The notes below the pieces were generated by a model that made no database searches, had not been told where the DNA came from, and worked only from the letters and a program-made list of their open reading frames with translations. A program made the translations under genes and the position numbers. DNA of 64,000 bases from Erigeron canadensis (taxonomy: Eukaryota > Streptophyta > Magnoliopsida > Asterales > Asteraceae). Where the stretch lies: assembly GCF_010389155.1 (NCBI RefSeq), contig NC_057762.1, positions 2,653,513 through 2,717,512 on the forward strand, written 5' to 3'. The first letter of the stretch is position 1. Each line of letters opens with the position of its first letter. Of this stretch, positions 11,370 to 23,750 are shown in pieces.

Positions 11370-13296
11370 CAAAAAGCCATTCTTCATATACCGCTCCGTG
11401 GGCTCCGAGAATAGAAGTGGTTCGTTTTCTTTCTATACGAAATTAAAGATTTCGTTTGTGTTCATGTTGGCGATTTCAGATGTAAATTCGGCGGTTCGTC
11501 CCCCCTTCCTACGGGTTCCCCCACCCCCCTGAATAAGTAAGGCCCCGCTCTTTCTAATAAAAAAAAGAGGGGCGAAGCGCCCGTTTGAAGTGGCGAAGGC
11601 CTTTGCTACAGTAAGAAAAAAAGTAGGTTTCGGTTACGAAGTCACTTAGTCGAACTATAAAGAAAGGGAGGCTAAGGTTACGAAGTAAGGTCAACTGGTT
11701 AAGGAAAGCTCAGGTTATGAAAAAGTTTAGCCGTTAATTAATTAAGTAGTAGTGAGACGTCGGTACGGAGTTGCGTCAGCTGTGGATATAGACTAGGCTA
11801 AGGGGCGGACTTCATCTCTTCTATTCTCTTCACTTACACCTTACACTTCTGCTGAGTCTAACGAGGCTCAGGCGCGGAGCCTTCCACTGTCACTGTGGAC
11901 CGAGACTACGCAAAGGTAGATCATCATAGAAACTTCGCTGACTTTCTCATAAACCTTGATTTCGCTACGCTTAATAAGAAGCCGGAATAGCTTAAATTGG
12001 TTCGTGTTCCGTTTCCAAAGTCAGTCGTCTTTACCCAAACTTCAGACGACTCTCAAGCGGTTCCATTCCTTCTTACTGTACTTCTGGGTCAACCCGAATG
12101 GGAAGAAGGGGGTCAGCCAAACAGCGGTCCACTTTGTACGTTTGCTGAGCAGACCAATCAGTTCTTTTTTTTTTTTAGAAAAAAAAGGAAGGGAACTTCT
12201 CACCGAAGGAGGCAGTAGGAATGAAGGAGGCGGGAAGCTACCGCTTCTAGAACGGTTGCTTATCCTTCACTTTTTTTAGAGCGTATCGCTATTCAAAAAA
12301 AAAAAGGTTTATGTAATCGGAAAAATGATTACGGTTGCGGAAACCAGAGAAAGTCGGGAACCATCGGTTACCTTTTGAATAAAAGTAGCGGCGAGCCTAG
12401 TATTACGACTACAGGGGGAGAAGCTTTGCTTCGTAGACAGCTTCGCTTCCTCGTCGCTTCTTTCTAGCGACCAGCTTCTCAAGTGGGTGGCTTGGTAAGC
12501 AAGCTACCTTCAGCATCGGTAAAATCCCTATCAATAATAGGCCGGAATGGTGGGGAAGGAAGCCCTCCCTACTTCAATGGAAAGGGGGGAAGAGCCCTTT
12601 CACAGCCGCTCCTCTACAACTACCTTTCGCCCAACATGATCACGAACGAAGACAGATAATTGCGTAGATAGGAGGACGAAACGAACCAACCCACTTGTCC
12701 TGATCGGAACGATTGAAGAAAGAAAGAGAATGGTGTCCCCTTTCGCCCAGGGGGCATCGTCGGAGAACAATGTCGGGGACAGCGTGAGAACCTTCCGTTG
12801 CTTACACCCTTTAAGTGTTGGTTCTTCCGGCGATAGATCTGGTTTCAAGATCTATGAACAAGAGAGATCCCTAAATCTCCATTTGAAAAAAGAGATGAAT
12901 AGATAAGGCGAAGGAAGGGCGCTAACGAGCAAGAAAACGGATGCGCTAACGCGCAACGGCTTTCCTTTCTCTGATAGAGGCTCGCTTCTTCAATTCAAGT
13001 TCAGCTTGCTGCTTTTCATTTTGATAGGAGTAGGTGCTTGCTGCTCGCTCGCTGTCTACTAAATGAGCTTTTACTGCCCGCCCGGCCCCTCTCTTTAATC
13101 TTAAGTAAAGTGAAGTCAAATCAATGAAGTGAACAGCCCAACCTCTTTGTTTGAAGCTTTGTTTCACCTAATTCGGAAAGAGAACAATAGACTTGCAACT
13201 ATAGTATAGGAAAAAGCTTCTCTTTGATAGCGGTCATAGGGGAGTTCAGAAAGGATCTGATCGTAGATAGAGACTGAAACCTGTGCGGGGGTAGGG

Positions 13297-13370
13297 GCGG
13301 ATGTAGCCAAGTGGATCAAGGCAGTGGATTGTGAATCCACCACGCGCGGGTTCAATCCCCGTCGTTCGCC
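13297..13370 (+). tRNA. trnH-GUG: tRNA-His (GUG), plastid-derived mitochondrial type, inside NUMT
   Basis: A 74 nt cloverleaf starting GCGGATGTAGCCAAGTGG, with anticodon GTG at 13331-13333, T arm GCGGGTTCAATCCCCGT and acceptor end GTTCGCC. The sequence is almost the plastid trnH-GUG. Plant mitochondria carry this as a plastid-derived tRNA, so this is plastid DNA that reached the nucleus by way of the mitochondrion (inference). The psbA gene that neighbours trnH in plastids is not present. Confidence 0.92.
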
Positions 13371-13585
13371 CATCAATAAATGGACCATTTGTTACGGAGA
13401 CAGAAGACAAACCTAGAAAGCTTTTTTTCTGCAAGTCATCTCGAGGCTTCAAACGCATCCAAGCAATTGGTATCCGATTGAAAGAAATAGATTCGCGTCG
13501 CCTACTTGCTGAAAGCACAAATGAAATGGCCGATCATGAATTCTATGAGAAGTTTTTAAGACCTTTTTTAGTTCATAATGAATGA
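13371..13585 (+). other. Unidentified open segment after trnH
   Basis: A frame that is open from inside trnH to the TGA at 13583-13585. The part after the tRNA includes KSSRGFKRIQAIGIRLKEID and ends EFYEKFLRPFLVHNE. It is rich in charged residues and reads like real protein, but I do not recognise it. It has no ATG of its own in this frame before the internal Met of NEMADHEF. It may be the C-terminus of a mitochondrial or plasmid-derived ORF. Confidence 0.35.
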
Positions 13586-14164
13586 AATGAACCCCCGGAT
13601 GAGGAGCAAATCTCCCCTCCCTTTTACTAAACCATGGGGAGCCCCTAGTAGTTTACCGGACAAATTGAGTTGTCGTGACGAGACCTTTCTTAGTGGAAGA
13701 TCGGAATTCTCTTCATCACGAGACTGATCGGATCAGACACCCGAGAGACCCCCACAATTGAGTAAGTAAGAGGACAACAAGCAAAGAGTTATGCTTTCAT
13801 TTCTTTGTTGAGATTGAAATAAAGTTCTTTAAAAAGGGGGTAGGTATAATGAACGCAGGCCAAGTCAAGAAAAGGACTTCCTTACTTTTAGTCTTAATTA
13901 CTAGTAGTTTGAAGCGAAACCGGTTTTTTTGGCACTCGGTTCCTTCGTCTTAAGTAAAGTTCAGTTTACTTTTTTGATTCGGAACTCTTAGTCGAGCTGA
14001 TAGCGAGATCTTTTTTTTGTTCGAGGTTCAAGAGGAAGAAGAGAAGAGGAACCACCGCCCAATGGTGCTTTTACGAAAGTACGGTCACCGGTGGCTAATA
14101 CCTTCTCGACACTATCGAACCTGAAATCCACTCTCAATCGCTCTTTTTAGTTGGCGGGCAAGGT

Positions 14165-14425
14165 TTCCTACCCACTGGCTACTGGCTACTGGCTACCGGC
14201 TAAGGAGGTACAGTGTAGCTACTGCAGCTACAGTTGGGTAGCTAGACCATCTACCCTATGTTTCAAACTTGTTAAACCTGGTCAAACCGATAGAACATTG
14301 TTTAAACCATACTTGTGAGAGTGACTGTCTTACGCTACAGTAGCTACTGCTGCTACTGTCTTACTGTGTACAGGAACTGTGTGTGACTGTAGCTACCCGA
14401 CCCCAAGGGAGGTACTTGTTACTGC
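14165..14425. repeat. CTACTGGCTA and GTAGCTACTG short repeats in NUMT
   Basis: Repeated CTACTGG/CTACCGG units occur at 14175-14205, with two clusters of GTAGCTACTG-type imperfect palindromes near 14213-14240 and 14335-14360. They can fold back on each other. Small repeats of this kind are common in plant mitochondrial spacers. Confidence 0.5.
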
Positions 14426-16520
14426 TCCTCAGGTGGTTAGTGAAATGCTTCTCAGGTGAGGAGCATGAACGAGATAAGACTGATTGAATCAGAAGATTAT
14501 TTTAATCGACTTAATTAGAAGCTCTAATAACTATTCAAAATTGATGGTATTTCAACCCCACGATAATCTTGGTTGGTACCAAACCCGATAGTGATTCTTT
14601 CGATTCGTATTAGAGTGATGGCCCCTGTTTCACTAATAGCTGGGAAGGGAATACGTTCTCCAATCGGCATGTGTTAACCATTTTCTATTCTTTGGATGAA
14701 ATGTCGAGATTCAAGAGAAGATGGATCGGGTCTTCTATTAAGAGGTGGACCTTGAAGCAATCATTGTCATTGTGGATTTGGGGGTTCTAAACCAGAGGAG
14801 AGGCAGCGAAAGAAGAGAAGCTTACTCTATTCCAGAAGCAGGAATATCGGGACGGAGACAGCTACTTTGAGAATGAGAGGAGTCTTGCATTAGTAAAGGA
14901 AAGCACCTTTCTTAGTTATTAGTAAGGTTGTAGACTTCTTGTAGTTCTCTTTCCCCTATGTTTATTCTCTATAAGAGATAGAAGCTTTCCCGCTTGCAAG
15001 GTTTCGAGCTCCTATTTCTGGAAGAGATTGAGGAAATGCTCCTTCCGTGAGGGGCCTTTCAACCTATAGGAAGCTCTCTCATCCGAGTGGAGTTAGGCCC
15101 ATTTCCTAGCCTAGTTTTAAGCAGAACAGCACCATCCTAGTCCAGAGCAGTACTTCTCTTATGGGCTCGAGGCAAGACAAGCAGCCCGCTTCGCTTCCTC
15201 AATTGCTCAAGGAACAAGATGAAATAATGCTTTTGTGGAACGTCTTCTGGCGAGGCTTTGAGATTAAACCAATATCTTTCTATTTGAAGCAGTGTGCGGT
15301 ATGCCTTCAATTCAACAAGCATACGCTGGCTAGGATATCCCGAGCGAGTCAGCTAAAGAGAGACGGAAATATCAGTACTATTCTGGCATTTCACCGTAAG
15401 AGGATCCTTAAGATTCCAAAAGTGATTTGCTTGTCCAGTGGTACTTGTCGCTTTTCTCCGAAGGCTATTGAATTAGCTAAACCACGTGGGTAAAAGTCCA
15501 TGGATTGGGCCTATTCTTCATCGGATACGAGAGCAGGAAGAGCTTCTATTCCATCAACACAAGTTATTCCAGCAACAGCTCTTACTGTAACAGAACTAGG
15601 ACCGTCAACTCCAACTGTCCTTATAGGCGAAAGCCACCTCCTTGACAGATTACGGAGCTACCCAGCTTCTCTTAATGCCAAGTAGTAGAAAAACCGCTTT
15701 CCCTGTAGTCGTCAGCTCGTTTTTGACAGATCCGATCGGGTGTTCATAATCTGGAGTAAAAGGATTCTAGATAGTTGAACCCATGACCTAAGATAAAACC
15801 AAAGATGACTTCAGCCAGTTGATCGAACCTTCATTGTTACATTGGAAAAAAATCTTAAAAGTAAAATAAAAACTTTACTTTTGTCATGTCCAAACTTACC
15901 CACCCATTCATTAAATGTGAAAGGTTTCACACTGTCACATTTCCACAAAGACAATGTCTGACCGTATTGTACGCAATAATAAAGTGAGATACAATATTCA
16001 GAAGTTACACAAACTTGAAACTTCGATTAAGTTACACTTTCTAAACTTCGATATGCCATATTGCCACTCTAAAAAGTGTATACAGTACTTAGAAAAATTG
16101 TTCATTTTGACTTCTTTTAACGGTTTCTTTTTAAAATATTTATAATCTATAATCTCTTATAAAACATATTGAACTCCTTATTTTAAGAAATTCAATAAAT
16201 TTTTCAAAATCCTCATATTGCCCATATTTCACACATTACTTCTAATTTTATATCTCTAAACACAATCAAAAAAATATCCTACTAAGATCTAATACACAGT
16301 CACTTCTTTCTGTCATTTCTATTTACCCACACTATATCGATTCCTCATCCACTGTTTTGTATTATCATCTCCGTTTTTAATCATCGCAACGTGCGGGCAC
16401 CAACCCTCGCGTTTTTAACAACAACCTATTCAAATCTTAATTATACGAATGTTTGTGAAATTCAAGACTCTCAAAAAACCTTTTATAATTCACTCCTATA
16501 TTAATGTAGAAAATTAGTAT

Positions 16521-16756
16521 CGAATGTTAGTGTAATACCTTACGGTCAAATACCTTATCAATGAGTTATCAATCTCATTAGCTTTTAAATTTTAATTTTA
16601 TTTTTTCTTGTGTCATGTAATAATTTATGTAAGATATACGAATGTTAGTGTAATACCTTACGGTCAAATACTTTATCAATGAGTTATCAATCTCATTAGC
16701 TTTTAAATTTTAATTTTATTTTTTCTTGTGTCATGTAATAATTTATGTAAGATATA
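16521..16756 (+). repeat. 118 bp perfect-register tandem duplication
   Basis: Units 16521-16638 and 16639-16756 both start CGAATGTTAGTGTAATACC and end AAGATATA. I see only one difference (ACCTTATC versus ACTTTATC), so the duplication is recent. Confidence 0.93.
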
Positions 16757-17160
16757 TAAATGGATTGAATTTTCAGTGTATCTTTATTGGTATAATTTTC
16801 ATTAAGTAAAATGCAACAGAAAATAATAATAAATCAAAGTTCAGAAAAGGAGTTCAAAAATTCAAAAACTAAACAATCTTTTAAGATAAAAGACAAGTTT
16901 ATTCAACAAAATTCTTTATATAAATATAATATATAAGGTTTTACAGTGTAAAATACATGAAATATATCTGCTTGCAAACATATAAAGTTCAATTATGCAC
17001 AAAACTAAAAGGTTATTATGTTTAAATTACAAACCATCTATATACATGTCTCTAAAAAATGGTTTAAATTTGTTTTCTTTTCTTTTTGCTACTAAGATGT
17101 TTTAAATTCGCCATTTCTCTTATTAAAAACTCTAACTAACTAACTTTAAGAGATTAATTT

Positions 17161-17260
17161 TATTTTTTTTTTAACATTCAATTTTATTAAAAAACGCCAT
17201 AACTAACAAGGAGCTAGATTACAAGAAAGAGATTAACTACTAAAGAGTAGAAATCAAATG
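17161..17260 (-). mobile_element. Possible 5'-truncated LINE tail
   Basis: The plus strand reads a T-run, then AACATTCAATTTTATTA, closely matching the T-run and AACATTGAAGTTTTATTA at the LINE tail near 54261. In the element's orientation this is a 3' end with poly(A). Confidence 0.4.
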
Positions 17261-18064
17261 TTCACTTTGTTTTAATACCAATGTACTTTAAAAGCCATTA
17301 ATTTTGTAGATAGTAGTAAACTAGAAAATACACAAAGGCCATGATAAAAATGATGTTACAACATAGTATAATGTTGGAATTAAGATCGAGGTGAAAAGGA
17401 AGTTGTGTCAAAAGTTGCTTTCTCTCTACATATATGAAAAGAATTGGACAAGGGCATAAGGCTGGAATTGATGATACAATTAAAGTTATTGATAAATTTA
17501 TGGTCTTAATGTTTTCATCAATCTTTTAGTAATTTGTATTTCAGCGCTTCACATTGTATTACACTTATAAGTTATACTGCCTTGGTTTTGTTTGCGGTAT
17601 ATAGTATATACACATGTGAATATCACGATGCATGGGGCTTACATTTTATTAGTTTATGTGTTTCTTTATACTTTTATAAAAAGCCACATAAAGTTTATTT
17701 AATTAGAGGACAATGGTTTCAAATTAATGTATCTAATTATACAGGAATGTTTATATATCTAACTATAAAAGTGTGTACTGTAGATATTTACTTTTTCAAA
17801 TTTCAACTTTTAACATTTTATGTGCCAGCCTATACATAACATTCATATATGTTAGTCACATTGAATGTCAGGTTGTAAGTTCGCAAGCTATTGTTTAGTC
17901 GGATACATACAATACCAAAATCCGAAAGTTAAATACTTGCAATTAACAACATTAAGGTTGGATACTCATTATAAATAATCATCTATAATTAGGTAAAGAT
18001 GGCAACAAAAGCGGGAGGAACCTTACTACAAAGAAAAAATGGTAAAGATGAAAGTAATTAATCA

Positions 18065-18081
18065 TTAATCAATGGAGTATA
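18065..18081 (+). repeat. LINE target-site duplication, 5' copy
   Basis: TTAATCAATGGAGTATA (17 bp), identical to 24049-24065. Confidence 0.93.
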
Positions 18082-18325
18082 ACACGTAGTATAATATATT
18101 TTCAGTTGACTCTCTCTCTTCCCTGGCGATTATGGCGGGAAATTTCTTTTTCAAATTGTAACCGTTTTTCACCATTAATAACCTTCATTCTTACATCAAT
18201 TTAGCTCTATTTTCTTCCATTTTCGTTTATTTTCGCTCTATTCTATAGTCCGCATAACAGTACGGGAGCAATTTGGAGATTTTCTGATGATTTCAAAACC
18301 CTAGAATTTGGGGATTTTGCGTAAA

Positions 18326-20059
18326 ATGCCAAAAAGAAGATCCTCTGGTAGAATTACTAGAACTCCAATAAATTTAGGTGATTATGTGGTTAATAATAAG
18401 CATAATAAGAATAATAAACAAAATAAAGCCGAAAGTCCTCTGAATTGTAATAGTGATGATGATGACGTCAACTATGTAAGGAGAAATAGTGATGTAGATG
18501 ATGTTTTTGGCAATAAAAGTGGTGAGAATCGGAATAATATTGTGAGTAAAGATGAGGCAGAGGGAGAGGATGCAAGAGAGGGGACTGAAACGAATTCTGG
18601 AGGTCAAATTGAGAGTGATGATCAAAGGCAAGAGCCAGGGAGCAGGAATGGAGTTGATGATAGTGATAAAAGGAGTACTGAAGAAATTTTTGTGGCTAAG
18701 GAATTGAGCAGGAATACAGATGATACTGGTGGTTCTCCAGGTAATGCTTCTTTACCTGTAGATAAAATTGATGGGAGTAGTGTTAAAGCTGATATAAATG
18801 TGTCATATGCTAAGATTGTTAATAATAGTGGTAATTTGGATAATAAATTGTACTTTGTACCCACTGAAACTAATGAAGAAGGGGAAGAGGTTGTAGTTTT
18901 TGAGGAAGAATTAGTAGTTGAAGTTAGTAGGAAATGGCAGTGTACTGCTTGTGGATTTTTTGTTGGATGTAAGATGAATTTGAATGAAATGAGGTATCAT
19001 TTGAGGAGAATGTGGGGAAAGTATGGAATTGGAGATGTTATGAAGGACTCAAATGATATTTGCTACTTTAAGTTTAGAAGTTTGGAAGGGATGAATAATG
19101 TGATAGAGCAGAGTCCTTAGATGGTTAATGGGAAACCATTGGTAGTACAAGAATGGAATGCTGAGGTAAATATTGAGAAAACTGATCATAATAAGATTCC
19201 TATATGGGTTAAAATGATGAATGTACCACTAGAAGCCTGGACCATGAAAGGGATAAGTGCTTTGGCTAGCAGATTGGGTAAACCTCTGAAGATGGATAAT
19301 ATGACTGTTATTATGTGTCATAAAGGGATTGGGAGGTTAGGGTATGCTAGGGTGCTGGTGGAAGTTGATGCTAAGGAGAATCTACTTGAAAGAATTGAAG
19401 TAGTGTATAAGGATGAGCAGAAAAGCATTAAAAGGAAAAAAGTGGTGAATGTTGAGTATAATTGGAAACCTGATATGTGTAATCTTTGTAAAGTATTTGG
19501 ACATTCTAATGAGAAGTGTAAGATGCAGAAGAAGGATGAAAAGGAAATAGAATGTGAGATGCATAATAAGGAGATAAGTAATTTTGATAACAGTAGAAAG
19601 ACTGATAATTTCCAAAGGCCTAGAGGTGAAAAGTTTTATGAGAAGCCAAGAAACTAATGGTTTAATGGAAATAGGAAAGGGTATAATGGACCTAATAAGA
19701 AAATATGGCAGAATAGAGTCACAAATACAAAGAAGGATGATGTTCAGGGTAAAGAAAGTGGAATACATGCAAATAAATATGCAATTTTGGCTGAGGAAGA
19801 GGAGAATGTAGGTGACAAAATGGATCAAGGTGAGGAGTTGATTGTGGAAGAATATATTAAGAATAAACAGCAGCCATCTATGGATATAACCAAAAAGTGG
19901 TCAAATAAGATGATCTACTATTTTAAGGAGAGATGGGAAGCTGTGCAACTGGAGGGTGATAATACTGAAGAGGAGAATGTTAGGGAGAATGAGAATGAGG
20001 CAATTAAAAACTTGATTGCTAATGAAATAGGTGGAGGTGATACTCAACTGTTTAATTGA
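18326..20059 (+). pseudogene. LINE ORF1 (gag-like, DUF4283 plus CCHC zinc knuckle), two in-frame stops
   Basis: RNA-binding protein of the retrotransposon. The first ATG is at 18326 (MPKRRSSGRIT), then a low-complexity N/D/E-rich region, a DUF4283-type region from about 18900 to 19420, and a zinc knuckle CNLCKVFGHSNEKC (C-x2-C-x4-H-x4-C) near 19477. The frame is kept throughout to TGA 20057, interrupted by TAG at 19118-19120 and TAA at 19655-19657. Family comparison suggests the TAG replaces a Trp codon (…EQSP-stop-MVNGKPL). There is no frameshift. Codon use is AT-rich like ORF2. Confidence 0.9.
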
Positions 20060-20084
20060 GTATTATTGTTTTATGGTTTTAGTC

Positions 20085-23000
20085 ATGGAGTTTAAAATTG
20101 CTTATTGGAATATTAGAGGAGTAAATAATGAATTGAAGCAGAATGAGGCAGTTAAGTTAATTAGGGAGGAGAAATTATAGATTTGTGCTTTTATAGAGAC
20201 TCATTTGAAAGTTAATACTGTGAATAAAGTTGGAAATAGGATTTTTAATAATTGGGACTGGGTGTCTAATATTCAGCACAGTCCAACTAGTTGTAGAATT
20301 TTAGTAGGATGGAACTCTAATAAGGTGAATCTAATGTTGATAGATATGAATAAACAAGCTATGTTATGTAGTATAGAAGCTTGTCAGAGTAATATCAAGT
20401 TCTATTGTAGCTTTGTGTATGCAAGCAATAGTGGGACCGAAAGAAGAGTGCTTTGGAAAGATTTAGAAAGGCATAAGCAATTTGTGGGAGAATGGCCTTG
20501 GTTTATTATTGGGGATTTTAATGTCACTCTTAATAACAATGAGCATTCTGCTGGAGGATCTAATGTCTCTATGGATATGCTTGAGTTTAGAGATACTGTT
20601 AATAAGGTGGAGGTTGATGATATTGGGAGTAGTGGCTTCCACTTTACATGGACAAAGTCCCTTAAAAGTAAGGAGTGTACCATTTTGAAGAAGTTAGACA
20701 GGATTTTAGTTAATGAAGATTTTATTAAGAAATATCCTGATGCACATGGAGTGTTTTTACCTTACTTAATATCTGATCATAGTCCTGCAATAGTGGTTTT
20801 TAAAGATGAACATTACAGGAAAGGAAGATCTTTTAGATTTTCTAACTTCATTACTGAGAAAGAGGGTTTTTTGGATGTGGTTAAGAAGGAGTGGAATGAG
20901 AATGGGAAGGGATATCATATGTACAGACTTGTGCAGAATTTGAAAAGATTGAAAAAGCCTCTTAATAGATTGAGCTGGAGTAATGGAAATTTGTTTGAGA
21001 AAGTAAATAGCTTGAGGGAGAATCTTAGGAAGGTTCAGGGTATTTGTGATAAAGAGACATGTAATGCTGAGATTAGAAAAGAAGCTGCAAAAGTTTTGAA
21101 TGAGTATGTTGAAGCTGCAAAGGATGAGGTTAATTTGTTGCAGCAAAAAGTGAAGGTACATTGGCTTAAAGAGGGTGATAAAAATACAACATATTTTCAT
21201 ATCATGTTGAAATCTAGAAGGAATAAAAATAGAGTTGAGATGATTTGTGATGACAAAGGAAATAGGTATGAAGGAGAAGGGGTGGCTGCACAATTTGTTG
21301 CTCATTTTGAGAATTTTCTTGGGAAAACATTGCTTGTGGAACCTCTAATGGAAGGTTTATTTAAGAATGTGCTAAATATTGAGGAAGCTAATGAAATGGT
21401 GAGATGTGTGACTGATGAAGAAATTAAAGAAGCAATGTTTGAGATTGATAGTATTAAGGCTTCTGGCCCTGATGGATACACCTCTGGTTTTTTTAAGAAG
21501 GCTTGGGTGGTGATTGGTAAGGATGTATGTAATGCTGTTAGGGAATTTTTTATTAATGGTAAGCTACTTGGGGAAGTTAATGCAACTTTAGTAGCCTTAA
21601 TTCCTAAGATTACTACCCCTAATAAGGTGTCAGACTTTAGACCTATAGCTTGTTGCAATGTTATCTACAAATGCATAAGTAAGATTCTAACTAAAAGAAT
21701 TCAGAATGTTCTTGGAAAGATTGTTCATATTAATCAAAGTGCATTTGTGCCTGGAAGACACATTCAAGATAACATTTTGATTGCACAAGAATTGCTGAGG
21801 GGGTATAACAGGAAGTATGGACCAAGGAGATGTGCTATGCAAATTGATATACAAAAAGCATATGACACTGTAAGTTGGAGTTTTTTAAGGGACATTTTAG
21901 AGAAGTTTGGGTTCCAAAAGAGGATGGTGCATTGGATTATGACTTGTGTCACTTCTACAAAATTCTCTGTTTGTATTAATGGGGAAATTCATGGATATTT
22001 TAAAGGAGGAAGAGGATTAAGGCAGGTAGACCCAATTTCCCCTTATTTGTTTACACTAGTGATGGAAGTCTTAAATCTTATCATGTGTAAAAATATTGGA
22101 GATTCTAAGGAATTCAAGTATCATTTTGGGTGTAAGGAGTTGCAGCTTACTCATATGTGCTTTGCTGATGATTTGTTAGTTGTGTGTAAAGGGGATGTTG
22201 CTTCTGTTAAGGTAGTTAAGCAAAGTTTGGATGATTTCTTCAAGGTTTCTGGTTTAATTCCTAACTTGGGTAAAAGTGTTATATTTTTTGGAAGCATGGC
22301 TGAAAGGGATAAAGCTGAGATATTACAAATTATGCCTTTTAAATGTGGGAAGCTTCCTGTTAGATATTTGGGGGTGCCATTACTTTCTAAGAAATTGAGT
22401 GTTGCAGACTGTAGAATTCTCATTGATAGAATTAAGAGTAGAATTGATTGCTGGAGGAATAAAACTTTATCCTATGCTGGTAGAATTCAATTGATATCTT
22501 CAGTTTTAGCCTCAATGCAAGTTTATTGGGCTTCAGTGTACATGATACCTAATACTGTGATCAAAGAAATTGAGAAAGTTTTCAAGAGTTTTCTATGGAA
22601 TTTTGGGGAATCTGCTAAAGGTAAAGCTAGAGTGGCTTGGAAAAATGTGTGTAAACCTAAAGATCAAGGTGGTTTGGGTTTAAAGGATATGCATATGTGG
22701 AATGAAGTTTTATTGCTGAAACAGTTTTGGAAAATAGTGGAGGATAAAGATTCACTTTGGGCTAAATGGGTTAATGTGGTAAAATTAAAAAATTCTAATG
22801 TTTGGGCTGTTTCAGTTGATAAATAGGATAGTTGGGGATGGAAAGTAATGATGGATTTAAGAGATAAAATTAGAGGTTTTGTTAGATATGAATTTGGAAA
22901 TGGTAGGAGAATTTCTTTGTGGTATGATAGGTGGTGTACAATTGGTCCTTTGTGTGATCAAATTACAAGAAGAACTATTTTTGAAGGTAAATTTAGAGAT

Positions 23001-23750
23001 AATATGACAGTTGCAGATATGATTATTGATGGTAAATGGAGGTGGCCAGAGGATTGGTTAAATAAATATGAGTTCTTTAGAGATATTGAGGTTCCAAATT
23101 TGAAGGAAAGCAGGGAAGATAGGGTAAAATGGCTCACTAAACAGAATTCTTTGGTGCAGTTCAGTACAAATCAAGTTTGGAAAGATTTGAGACCTGATTG
23201 GGAAAAGGTAGTTTGGAAGAATGTTGTTTGGTTTAGTCATATGGTGCCAAGGCATGCATTTATCTTGTAGTTGGCAGTTCAGAGAAAGTTGATGACTCAA
23301 GATAGAATAATGAAATGGCAGACTAATGGGGATTTTACATGTCTTCTGTGTCAAAGAGGAGTTGATAGTCATGAACACTTGTTCTTCCAATGTGAGTATG
23401 CAATGAAGGTGTGGAAGAATATTACAGATAACTCTCCTATATTAAGTGGCAATATAGGGATGTTTGATGTAATTGAGAAAATTGCAGCAATGAAAACCCA
23501 GAATAATCTTGCAGTTGTTGTTAGCAAATTGGTCCTGGCTGCATCTGTCTATTTTGTGTGGCAGGAAAGGAATTTGAGAAACTTTAAGAAGGAAGAGAGA
23601 AGTGTAGAAACTTTGTGCAGAATAATAAAGGATAATGTAAGGCATAAAATGATGTCAATTAGTGTTAAAAACACTATGAAGGTGAGTAGTATTGCTGAAA
23701 GATGGAACTTGAGATGGAGTAATAACTCTCTGGTTGCTATTGAAGATTAA
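20085..23750 (+). pseudogene. LINE ORF2 (endonuclease, reverse transcriptase, zinc-binding domain), three in-frame TAG stops
   Basis: One reading frame of 1,222 codons from ATG 20085 to TAA 23748. It carries an AP-endonuclease-like domain (AYWNIRG, ETHL, IIGDFN, ISDHSP) at about residues 1-230, a reverse transcriptase with KASGPDG, QSAFVPGR, IDIQKAYD, FADDLLVV and YLGVPL at about 440-780, and a zf-RVT domain around 23260-23410 (CLLCQRGVDSHEHLFFQC). TAG stops lie at 20178, 22824 and 23268. The RT motif usually written GLRQGDP reads GLRQVDP here, a further lesion or variant. The catalytic ADD is intact. There are no frameshifts. Confidence 0.93.

Larger units (their letters stand above)
9225..15835. 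other. Nuclear insertion of plant mitochondrial DNA (NUMT), about 6.6 kb
   Basis: Base composition changes sharply from AT-rich nuclear sequence to the mixed, higher-GC, purine/pyrimidine-run style of plant mitochondrial DNA. Diagnostic contents are an rps19/rps3 pair in mitochondrial order (minus strand), group II intron-like sequence, trnE-UUC, and a plastid-type trnH-GUG of the sort carried in plant mitochondria. AT-rich nuclear repeat sequence resumes near 15835. Borders are placed by composition and are good to perhaps 50-100 bp. Apart from the features listed separately, the remainder (for example 11370-13290 and 13590-15835) looks like mitochondrial intergenic DNA; its open frames have no recognised domain. 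A misassembled organelle contig is an alternative to a true insertion. Confidence 0.88.
15836..18064. other. AT-rich gene-free stretch between NUMT and LINE
   Basis: No gene. Holds a CGCAACGTGCGGG segment near 16386 resembling an inverted Helitron end, the 118 bp tandem duplication and a LINE-tail-like segment (listed separately). The 101-residue open frame at 17534 is hydrophobic and AT-driven, without a recognised domain. Confidence 0.5.

Noticed and set aside
10063..12848. Open frames of 60-107 codons in the NUMT as protein genes
   Set aside because: They overlap each other on both strands, show no recognised domain, and lie in mitochondrial intergenic or intron sequence.
13246..13518. 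90-codon minus-strand frame across trnH
   Set aside because: Runs through the tRNA gene on the opposite strand and has no domain.
18374..23645. Antisense open frames inside the LINE (up to 179 codons)
   Set aside because: Shadows of AT-rich ORF1 and ORF2 coding sequence; hydrophobic, no domain.
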